Assembly (NCBI GenBank): GCA_030630695.1
Contig: DAOVMP010000031.1
Coordinates: forward strand, 1-6,286
Direction of reading: 5' to 3'
DNA from: Candidatus Woesearchaeota archaeon
GTDB taxonomy: Archaea > Nanobdellota > Nanobdellia > Woesearchaeales > ARS49
DNA length: 6,286 nucleotides
The translations under genes and the position numbers were made by a program. This document shows, piece after piece, positions 1-5,295 of this stretch. Position 1 is the stretch's first letter; each line of letters begins with the position of its first letter. The notes beneath the pieces are model-generated. The model worked only from the letters and a program-made list of their open reading frames with translations. It ran no database searches and was not told the DNA's origin.

Positions 1-416
1 AAAAATAGCGCACTGAAAACCACATAAGCTATAAAAATATAAAGAATATATACTGCTCTTGAATCTTTAAAATAGTGTTCTGCTAAAAAAGGTGTTAAAA
101 AATAGAGAATTATTCCAAACAACACAGAGAGTATAAATAGAGATAATAATACCGATAAAATACTTGTTTTTATCTCATCAAATTTTTTTTGGATTTTAAA
201 TTCTGAAAGATGTTTTACCAATGCGCTTCCAAGTCCCAGGTCTCTAAAAAATAATAAAAAGCTCACAAAGGCAAATACTGCAAAGAATAATCCATAATCT
301 TCTACAGATAATTGTCTTGCGAGTACTATGCGCACAAAATAAGCTAGAAATGCAGTTATTATTGATGCAATAAATACAAATAATGATCCCCGCAACGCCC
401 GCTTAGCATAACTCAT
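1..416 (-). CDS. Polysaccharide/lipid-linked oligosaccharide flippase, N-terminal part (runs off the left edge)
   Basis: The first 138 codons of a membrane protein are visible; the C-terminal part lies beyond position 1. The start MSYAKRALRG is followed by a hydrophobic helix (about residues 11-32), then the family-typical stretch LARQLSVEDYGLF (32-44), a second helix (about 41-57), RDLGLGSALVKHLSEF (58-73), and two more helices (about 83-113 and 119-138). This pattern is characteristic of the RfbX/Wzx-like polysaccharide biosynthesis flippases of the MOP superfamily, which move lipid-linked glycans across the cytoplasmic membrane. The ATG at 414-416 is the first possible start, because an in-frame TAA lies at 423-425. 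No Shine-Dalgarno site is seen; a box A sits about 27 nt upstream, so the message may be leaderless. It follows the phosphonate genes on the same strand after 39 bp, so it may also be reached by read-through. That it exports the phosphonate-bearing glycan is inference from position. Confidence 0.85.
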   Translation of the reverse strand, partial: MSYAKRALRGSLFVFIASIITAFLAYFVRIVLARQLSVEDYGLFFAVFAFVSFLLFFRDLGLGSALVKHLSEFKIQKKFDEIKTSILSVLLSLFILSVLFGIILYFLTPFLAEHYFKDSRAVYILYIFIAYVVFSALF

Positions 417-439
417 AAGACATTAATAATTAGAGATGG

Positions 440-447
440 TTTATAAA
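440..447 (-). promoter_or_regulatory. Box A (TATA) promoter of the flippase gene
   Basis: TTTATAAA lies in the 39-bp gap between the reductase gene and the flippase gene. Its centre is about 27 nt upstream of the flippase ATG. Archaeal transcription normally starts 26-27 nt from the centre of box A, so the predicted transcript begins at or within a base or two of the start codon. The same spacing is seen at the pepM and 5S promoters in this window, which strengthens the call. Confidence 0.55.
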
Positions 448-455
448 TCATGTGT

Positions 456-1616
456 TTATCTAATCTGCATTAATGTGCTCCATAAAATATCCGAAGTGAT
501 TAAACGTGGATTATTTTTCATTCTCTGTGGATTAAATCCTTCAGCAACTATTTTTTCTACATCCTTTTCTGTGTTTATTCCCACGTCTCTCAACCGAGTT
601 TTTAACCCTATTTTTTGCATTAATTCTGTTAATTTAAATTTTGCATGGTGTGCTCCTTCAGTTCCCAGATAAACACATATTTTTTCCATTGTTTCGCGTA
701 CATATTCTGCACCTCTAGTATCATTGCAATCCTCATCTATTACCTTAGAATTATATAATAAGATAGATGGTAGTGTTATTCCTGCTGCTTGTCCATGTAC
801 TACATCAAAATGAGCAGTCATTGGATAAGATATTGCATGTGGTGCAGTTGTTTTTGCTATATTGATGGCTTTTCCAGCAAAGTTGGCTGCTAAAGCCATA
901 TTTCTTCTATCTTTAGGTGAAGGGTTATTCACTGCTGCTTCTAAGCTATCCATCACTAATAATATTGCTTCTCTAGAATAATGTTTTGATATATCTGTTG
1001 AATTTACACTCCAATATGATTCTATTGCCTGCGCTAATGCATCCATTCCTGATTCTGCAGTTATTTTTGGTGACAGACTGTATGTTAATTCTGGATCAAT
1101 AATAGAAAAAATAGGTAATATGTACTCGTGAGCCAAAGAATATTTTTTCCCATCAAAGTATACTACTGCAAAATGTGTTGCTTCGCTTCCAGAACCTGCT
1201 GTTGTTGGTATTGCAATTAATGGTTTTCCTTTTTCTGTGATTTGTTTTTGATTTTGCAGGAACGCCTGTGCTTCTACTTCTATATCTACTTGTTTTTCAG
1301 AGTTAGCAGAAATAGAATTAATTGCTTTTGCAGTATCAATAACACGTCCGCCTCCAACTGCAACAACAGCACCATATTCTCCTTGTTGAAACAAGGAAAT
1401 TCCTTTTACAATGTCGGCTAAATTAGGAGTGCCTGTAAAATTTGAAAAACGAGTTACTTTATATCCTTCTAATACCGAATCTAGTTTTTCTTTTGCTCCG
1501 GATAATTCATAAGAATCTTTTCCAGTGACTAAAAATATGTTTTTTGCACCAGAATATTTTAGTGCACTTGTAAGTAATTCTATTTTTTGATAAATAAAAT
1601 TTTTCGCACTTTCCAT
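456..1616 (-). CDS. Phosphonoacetaldehyde reductase (iron-containing alcohol dehydrogenase family)
   Basis: This 386-residue protein has the normal length and two-domain layout of group III, metal-dependent alcohol dehydrogenases. The N-terminal dinucleotide-binding half carries GGGRVIDTAK (88-97) and PTTAGSGSEAT (137-147). The C-terminal helical half carries the metal site: D192 in GMDALAQAIESYWS, H260 in TAPHAISYP and H274 in VVHGQAAGI. The position of the second canonical ligand (His in FucO-type enzymes) is Q196. In the operon with PEP mutase and phosphonopyruvate decarboxylase, the expected reaction is NAD(P)H-dependent reduction of phosphonoacetaldehyde to 2-hydroxyethylphosphonate in the cytosol, as done by PhpC/FomC/DhpG-type enzymes. 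It starts 9 bp after the decarboxylase stop, with a weak AAGGTAA-like ribosome site in the gap, so translational coupling is likely. Family assignment is firm; substrate is inferred from context and from the SQAIESYW-like motif remembered for such reductases. Confidence 0.9.
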   Translation of the reverse strand: MESAKNFIYQKIELLTSALKYSGAKNIFLVTGKDSYELSGAKEKLDSVLEGYKVTRFSNFTGTPNLADIVKGISLFQQGEYGAVVAVGGGRVIDTAKAINSISANSEKQVDIEVEAQAFLQNQKQITEKGKPLIAIPTTAGSGSEATHFAVVYFDGKKYSLAHEYILPIFSIIDPELTYSLSPKITAESGMDALAQAIESYWSVNSTDISKHYSREAILLVMDSLEAAVNNPSPKDRRNMALAANFAGKAINIAKTTAPHAISYPMTAHFDVVHGQAAGITLPSILLYNSKVIDEDCNDTRGAEYVRETMEKICVYLGTEGAHHAKFKLTELMQKIGLKTRLRDVGINTEKDVEKIVAEGFNPQRMKNNPRLITSDILWSTLMQIR

Positions 1617-1625
1617 TTTCTTACC

Positions 1626-2753
1626 TTATTCCTTCAAAAACTTCATAAACGCTTCTTTATTTTCTACTGGAATTGTTGTTGGTCTTCCTAAATCTTTTCT
1701 TGCGCCTTTGTTTACTTTGATTTCTAGTAATGCCGGCCCTTCGCATAATCTTAATTGCTGAATTTTTTCAGTAATATCTTTTGTTTTTTCTGCACTCATT
1801 ACTTTTTTATATCCACATGTTTTTGCAATTGCAGGAAAATCGATTTCAAATCCAACAGTTGGTTGTCCGCCCACAGAATCGTGTGCTCCGTTGTTAAAGA
1901 TTATATGTTTTAAGTTTTTTGGTGATTTTGATCCGATTATTGCTAATCCACCCATATGCATTATTGCTGCCCCATCTCCGTCTAGACAATAAACTTGTCG
2001 GTCTGGTTTTCTTAGTGCAATTGCTAGAGCAATTTGTGAAGCATGTCCCATTGAACCTACTGTTAAAAAGTCTTTTTCAAGACTGTGTGCTAATTCTAAT
2101 CGATATTCTCTTAGTTCTCTTGATGTTTTTCCTGTGGTAGATATAACAATATCTCTAGAATCTAACTGATTAGTCACTAATTTAATTGCTCCTTCTCTGT
2201 TTAAATCATATGATGTTTGCACTTTGTTTTGTAAAGCATAAGGTTCAAATGTTCCTTTTTGAATTACTAATGCAAATGGAGCATTATGTTCAGTCATATA
2301 TTTTACAGCATCGTCCAGGCTTTTTTCAGCGTCTTCCATATCGTCTGGGAGAATATCATAGTTTATTCCTAGTGTTTCTAATATGGTTAGTGTTATTTTT
2401 CCTTGTTTTTCATGTTGTGGTTCGTCTTTTTTTCCTGGTTCCCCTCTCCATCCAATTATCATTAATAATGGTATACTATACACATCAGGATCTGCTAGAG
2501 ATGTTAATGGATTTACTGCATTTCCTTGTCCTGAGTTTTGCATGTAAACTAATCCTATTTTTCCTGTTGCTAAATAGTGTCCTGCTGCAAGAGCTACTGC
2601 TCCGCCTTCGTTTGCAGTTATGATATGATTTTCAGAAGATACATTATCAGTTATATATGCACAGAAGTCTTTCAACAGAGAATCAGGAACTCCTGCAAAG
2701 AAATCTATTCCTTTTTCAGTTAATTTATCATAAAATTGTTTGCAGTTTATCAT
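1626..2753 (-). CDS. ppd: Phosphonopyruvate decarboxylase (thiamine-diphosphate enzyme)
   Basis: This 375-residue protein has the full length of phosphonopyruvate decarboxylases, which convert 3-phosphonopyruvate to phosphonoacetaldehyde and CO2. That irreversible step pulls the unfavourable PEP mutase reaction forward. The N-terminal domain has GVPDSLLKDF (21-30) and the catalytic glutamate E49 in TANEGGAVALAAG. QNSGQGN (72-78) and GWRGEPGKKDEPQH (101-114) are typical of this subfamily and of sulfopyruvate decarboxylase. The C-terminal domain has GSMGHAS (233-239) and the ThDP-Mg signature GDGAAIMHMGG (259-269) closing with NN at 287-288. Both domains lie in one chain, unlike two-subunit sulfopyruvate decarboxylases, and the mutase gene nearby fixes the substrate. 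The ATG has a GGGGAG ribosome site 6 nt upstream. The gene is third in the operon, 21 bp after the HD-domain gene. Confidence 0.96.
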   Translation of the reverse strand: MINCKQFYDKLTEKGIDFFAGVPDSLLKDFCAYITDNVSSENHIITANEGGAVALAAGHYLATGKIGLVYMQNSGQGNAVNPLTSLADPDVYSIPLLMIIGWRGEPGKKDEPQHEKQGKITLTILETLGINYDILPDDMEDAEKSLDDAVKYMTEHNAPFALVIQKGTFEPYALQNKVQTSYDLNREGAIKLVTNQLDSRDIVISTTGKTSRELREYRLELAHSLEKDFLTVGSMGHASQIALAIALRKPDRQVYCLDGDGAAIMHMGGLAIIGSKSPKNLKHIIFNNGAHDSVGGQPTVGFEIDFPAIAKTCGYKKVMSAEKTKDITEKIQQLRLCEGPALLEIKVNKGARKDLGRPTTIPVENKEAFMKFLKE

Positions 2754-2759
2754 TCTATT

Positions 2760-2765
2760 CTCCCC
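2760..2765 (-). promoter_or_regulatory. Ribosome binding site of ppd
   Basis: GGGGAG followed by AATAGA and then ATG; the spacing is 6 nt. The same core and spacing occur before the HD-domain gene. This supports the chosen start and shows that internal genes of the operon use Shine-Dalgarno initiation. Confidence 0.75.
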
Positions 2766-2774
2766 ATATTAAAT

Positions 2775-3719
2775 TTATTCATGAAAAAAATTAGTTGTTT
2801 TTTCAAGTTCTTCAATTTCTTGTGGTTTATTTTGTAACAATTTATCTACAATTGTTTTGTACAGCTGTATCCTTTTCATACCGCCAGAAACAAGTGCCTG
2901 TCCAAGAAGAGAGGGTGTTTTTTCTTCTTCTATTGCTTTTCCATAATATCTCCATACAATATCTTTTGATCTTACTTTAAAGTTTTCATCAAATTTGCCG
3001 ACATCAAAGTGTGGTTGTCCATTTTCCATATAATCAGATACTGTCAATAATAATAAATGAAGCCTATCACGCCCATCTAAATACGCTCGAAATTCTTCTT
3101 CAATTGCGTTATATGATAATGGCCCGTCTCCTTTAAGAACTTGTATCATTCCAGAATAAGCGGCTTTTTTAGAAAAATCCGCACCTTCTGTCATTAATCG
3201 AATTCCTCCTAAATAGTCACTATGCAAAGCAACATTTTCAGCAATTAGTGGTAATCCAAGACTTCTTGCCAGTAAAAATTCATCAAATTCTTTTGATTGT
3301 TGCCCGCCTACTGCGTAATTACTAAAAGTTGCATTAAGATCATGGCTAAGACCCATTGAACGCGCAACATCTGGATGTGGTATTTTAAGTCTGCCTTGAT
3401 GGATTTTTTCAAGTTGTACTACTAAACTTCTTAATATTCCTCCAGTATTAGAAACATGAGATAAATAATTTCCTGGCTGTCCAATTTGTGTTCCTTCGCT
3501 GTAAACCAAATCTTGTAAATCAGAAAATCTTATTTTTGTTGGGTCTGCTTCAAATTGTCGAAAAATGTGTAATGCTTTTTTTCCAACTTCTGTTGTGCAT
3601 AATTGTGTATTTCCTGAAAGCATTCCTGAATCAATTAATAATCCATCAAGTGCTTTTTCAGCGTCTCTGGTTATTTTAGTTTGTTCTTCTCGTGTTATTG
3701 ATTTGGCATTTAATTCCAT
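2775..3719 (-). CDS. HD-domain protein of unknown function in the phosphonate operon
   Basis: I do not recognise a named family for this 314-residue soluble protein, but its residue pattern fits the HD superfamily of metal-dependent phosphohydrolases. The pattern is H88 (YLSHVSNTGGIL), the doublet H126-D127 (GLSHDLNATFSN), H166 (ENVALHSDYLGGI) and D229 (LLTVSDYMENG). The region ARSLGLPLIAENVALHSD resembles the usual helix before a later HD-domain histidine. Diiron HD oxygenases such as PhnZ need a further histidine between the HD doublet and the next His; I see none at 128-165, which argues against an oxygenase. About 85 residues precede the domain, and the C-terminus (about 285-314) is charged and helical. 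The gene lies between pepM and ppd with a GGGGGAG site 6 nt before ATG, so it is probably co-expressed. Hydrolysis of CMP-phosphonate or another nucleotide or phosphate intermediate is possible but speculative. Confidence 0.85.
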   Translation of the reverse strand: MELNAKSITREEQTKITRDAEKALDGLLIDSGMLSGNTQLCTTEVGKKALHIFRQFEADPTKIRFSDLQDLVYSEGTQIGQPGNYLSHVSNTGGILRSLVVQLEKIHQGRLKIPHPDVARSMGLSHDLNATFSNYAVGGQQSKEFDEFLLARSLGLPLIAENVALHSDYLGGIRLMTEGADFSKKAAYSGMIQVLKGDGPLSYNAIEEEFRAYLDGRDRLHLLLLTVSDYMENGQPHFDVGKFDENFKVRSKDIVWRYYGKAIEEEKTPSLLGQALVSGGMKRIQLYKTIVDKLLQNKPQEIEELEKTTNFFHE

Positions 3720-3725
3720 TTTATT

Positions 3726-3732
3726 CTCCCCC
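3726..3732 (-). promoter_or_regulatory. Ribosome binding site of the HD-domain gene
   Basis: GGGGGAG followed by AATAAA and ATG, spacing 6 nt. It is the strongest Shine-Dalgarno site in the window and fixes the start of the HD-domain gene at 3719. Confidence 0.75.
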
Positions 3733-3739
3733 AGTATAG

Positions 3740-3760
3740 TATAATATAATTTATATTATA
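3740..3760. repeat. 21-bp AT-only inverted repeat between pepM and the HD-domain gene
   Basis: Two perfect 10-bp arms (TATAATATAA and TTATATTATA on the plus strand) flank a single central base. The element fills about half of the 46-bp gap between the pepM stop and the next start. It contains TATA-like sequence in both directions. It could be an operator, an internal promoter, or chance in AT-rich DNA. A promoter with standard spacing from its centre would begin transcription at about 3723 and cut off the ribosome site at 3726-3732, which argues against it as the main promoter. Confidence 0.5.
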
Positions 3761-3765
3761 ACGTT

Positions 3766-5052
3766 TTACTTCCCGCCAGGTATTAATTCTAATATTTCTT
3801 TTATTGGCATGCAGTGTTCTTCTGCTTCATGTGCTCGTTCATGCTCTAATATCTTGCGGGCGGTTTTTATCATTGCAGGATATGCGCTTCTTAGCATATG
3901 ATTTGCATATATAACTACATTTATTCCTGCATTAATTAATTCTTTTTCTGTAATTTTATTATATGTTGATGGTACTGCTACTAATGGTACTTTTGTTTCT
4001 AATTCTTGATATCTTTTACAGAATTCAAGTATTTCATCAGGTTCTTTTTCTTTGCTGTGTATCATTATTGCATCTGCTCCTGCTTTAATATACGCATTTG
4101 CTCTTATTAATGCATCGTCAACTCCTTTTTTCAAAATCAGACTTTCAACACGGGCGATTATCATAAAGTCTTCTGTTACTCTTGCATCTTTTCCTATTTT
4201 TATTTTATGACAAAAGTTTTCAACTGAATCTTGTGTTTGTTGAACATCAGTTCCAAATAAAGAATTCTTTTTTAGCCCAATTTTATCTTCGATTATTACT
4301 GCAGATACCCCTAATCTTTCAAGGGTTTTAACCATAAACGAAAAATGTTCTGAAACCCCGCCTGTATCGCCGTCTAATATTATTGGTTTTGTTGTTGCTT
4401 CTAATATTTCATGAATTGTATTCATTCGTGAAGTAAAATCTACAAATTCTATATCTGGTTTTCCTTTGGCAGTTGAATCTGTTAGACTGCTTATCCATGT
4501 TCCGTCAAATTCTTTATTTTCAACTTTTGTGTGTTCGGCGATTAAACCTGTAAGACCATTGTGTGCTTCTAAAATTCTAACAATTGGTTTTGATTCTAGT
4601 GCTCGTCTGAATTGTTTCATTCTTAGTTGTGGTGTTGTTCCTACTTCTTTTATGGCTGCATTTAGTTTTGTTGAAGAAATATCTTTAGTATAAGAAGGTT
4701 CTACTAATTCTCCGCCCCATTCTTTTAACGCATCAATTACTCTTTGGCGGGTTTGTCTTTGCACTCCGGTTTTCCAGTCATCTCCATGAACAACAAAATC
4801 TGGTTTTAATTTGCGAAGATTAGGAACATAATCAAGTGTCTCTTGCGCGATTATATAATTAACTCCTTTGATATTTTCTACAATGATTTTTCTTTGTTCA
4901 TATGATAAGAATGGCAGACGTTTATAGCTGGCTATTGCCTTATCTGTTAATAAACCTACTGTTACTTCTCCTAGTTTTTTTGCGGTATTAATAATGTTTA
5001 GATGTCCTGGATGGATAAGATCTGCACTCAGCCCAACATACACTTTTTTCAT
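3766..5052 (-). CDS. pepM: Bifunctional cytidylyltransferase / phosphoenolpyruvate mutase (Fom1-like fusion)
   Basis: This 428-residue fusion has two complete domains. Residues 1-135 form a TagD-like nucleotidyltransferase: HPGH (14-17, the HxGH motif), YEQRK (51-55), HGDDWK (89-94) and ISSTK (125-129). Residues about 140-428 form PEP mutase, which rearranges phosphoenolpyruvate to 3-phosphonopyruvate, the entry step of phosphonate biosynthesis. Key mutase marks are [17 protein letters not shown] (184-200), the metal-binding DGDTGG (227-232), [10 protein letters not shown] (255-264), matching the EDK-x5-NS signature that separates mutases from isocitrate-lyase relatives, RVES (301-304) and IHSK (331-334). 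The domain order matches Fom1 of fosfomycin biosynthesis, whose N-terminal domain cytidylylates 2-hydroxyethylphosphonate; the same activity here is inferred and fits the reductase in the operon. This is the first gene of the operon, with a box A about 27 nt before ATG. A GGTG at 5062-5065 would be a ribosome site only if transcription starts further upstream than predicted. Confidence 0.96.
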   Translation of the reverse strand: MKKVYVGLSADLIHPGHLNIINTAKKLGEVTVGLLTDKAIASYKRLPFLSYEQRKIIVENIKGVNYIIAQETLDYVPNLRKLKPDFVVHGDDWKTGVQRQTRQRVIDALKEWGGELVEPSYTKDISSTKLNAAIKEVGTTPQLRMKQFRRALESKPIVRILEAHNGLTGLIAEHTKVENKEFDGTWISSLTDSTAKGKPDIEFVDFTSRMNTIHEILEATTKPIILDGDTGGVSEHFSFMVKTLERLGVSAVIIEDKIGLKKNSLFGTDVQQTQDSVENFCHKIKIGKDARVTEDFMIIARVESLILKKGVDDALIRANAYIKAGADAIMIHSKEKEPDEILEFCKRYQELETKVPLVAVPSTYNKITEKELINAGINVVIYANHMLRSAYPAMIKTARKILEHERAHEAEEHCMPIKEILELIPGGK

Positions 5053-5075
5053 TAGTATTCACACCGATAACCGCG

Positions 5076-5083
5076 TATATAAA
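5076..5083 (-). promoter_or_regulatory. Box A (TATA) promoter of the phosphonate operon
   Basis: TTTATATA on the minus strand, preceded by purine-rich CAGAAGA in the position of the TFB recognition element. Its centre is about 27 nt from the pepM ATG, so the transcript is predicted to begin at or next to the start codon. This is the only convincing promoter upstream of the four-gene operon within the window. Confidence 0.65.
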
Positions 5084-5124
5084 TCTTCTGAACTCTACTT
5101 TCAGTATACCTACAAAGCGTAACC

Positions 5125-5132
5125 TTTATAAA
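5125..5132 (+). promoter_or_regulatory. Box A (TATA) promoter of 5S rRNA
   Basis: TTTATAAA preceded by CGTAACC (5118-5124), which fits a TFB recognition element. The centre lies 27-28 nt before the predicted first base of 5S rRNA (5156/5157), the standard archaeal distance. This site serves as an internal calibration for the two protein-gene promoters in the window. Confidence 0.75.
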
Positions 5133-5156
5133 TACTCTAAAGCTACTATTTTATTA

Positions 5157-5265
5157 GGACGGCCATAGGGGCCGGGTTCCACCCAGACTCATTCGAACCT
5201 GGCAGTTAAACCGGTCTCCGTACTGGGGTGTACTGCATTGTGCGGGAAACCTGGTAAGCTGTCCA
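5157..5265 (+). rRNA. rrf: 5S ribosomal RNA, archaeal type, standing alone
   Basis: The terminal stem is visible: GGACGGC at 5157-5163 pairs with GCTGTCC at 5258-5264 over seven base pairs including one G-T wobble. Between them lie the conserved 5S elements: CATTCGAACCTGGCAGTTAA (5190-5209), close to the usual loop B/C sequence, and the later TACTGGGGTGTACTGC arm and GGGAAACCTGGTA segment. GC content is clearly higher than in the flanking genes, as expected for a structural RNA. The roughly 109-nt length is slightly short, so the ends may be off by a few bases. No 16S, 23S or tRNA gene is seen nearby, so the gene is unlinked from the rest of the rRNA operon in this window and has its own promoter. 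Confidence 0.93.
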
Positions 5266-5273
5266 CCTTTCAC

Positions 5274-5284
5274 TTTAATTTTCT
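5274..5284 (+). terminator. Possible T-rich terminator after 5S rRNA
   Basis: The T-rich stretch TTTAATTTTCT begins 9 nt after the 5S end and stops just before the ribosome site of the next gene. Archaeal RNA polymerase can terminate at T-rich non-template DNA without a hairpin. The run is interrupted, so termination may be partial, allowing read-through into the downstream membrane-protein gene. Confidence 0.35.
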
Positions 5285-5287
5285 AAA

Positions 5288-5292
5288 GGGAG
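5288..5292 (+). promoter_or_regulatory. Ribosome binding site of the UbiA-family gene
   Basis: GGGAG followed by AAT and ATG. It shares the GGGAGAAT core with the sites of ppd and the HD-domain gene, but the spacing to the start is only 3 nt instead of 6. It supports the start at 5296, just 31 nt after the 5S gene. Confidence 0.65.
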
Positions 5293-5295
5293 AAT

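Larger units (their letters stand above)
5053..5155. other. Divergent promoter region between the phosphonate operon and 5S rRNA
   Basis: A 103-bp gene-free stretch carries two box A elements pointing away from each other (5076-5083 minus, 5125-5132 plus), with about 41 bp between them. No coding sequence, hairpin or clear operator repeat is seen in the middle part. Because the promoters are so close, factors bound at the strong 5S promoter could influence the phosphonate operon; that is inference. Confidence 0.6.

Noticed and set aside
436..672. Plus-strand open frame of 78 codons
   Set aside because: It lies opposite the 3' end of the reductase gene, has no ribosome site and resembles no family; it is a shadow of the real gene.
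1919..2623. Two long plus-strand open frames opposite ppd, rich in Leu and Phe and looking like membrane proteins
   Set aside because: Both are antisense to an unmistakable decarboxylase. The Leu/Phe richness comes from reading AT-rich coding DNA backwards.
2775..3719. PhnZ-type diiron oxygenase
   Set aside because: The extra histidine expected between the HD doublet (127) and H166 is not seen, so the full four-His two-Asp ligand set appears incomplete. Not excluded without a structure.
2795..4693. Further plus-strand open frames opposite the HD-domain gene and pepM (2795-2980, 3488-3679, 4466-4693)
   Set aside because: No ribosome sites, no recognisable domains, fully contained opposite well-supported genes.
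456..5052. Fosfomycin biosynthesis cluster
   Set aside because: The first steps match, but no cobalamin radical-SAM methyltransferase (Fom3), epoxidase (Fom4), FomD or resistance kinase gene is present in the window.
456..5052. 2-Aminoethylphosphonate pathway
   Set aside because: No aminotransferase is seen; a reductase of the iron-ADH family occupies the position after the decarboxylase, which points to 2-hydroxyethylphosphonate.
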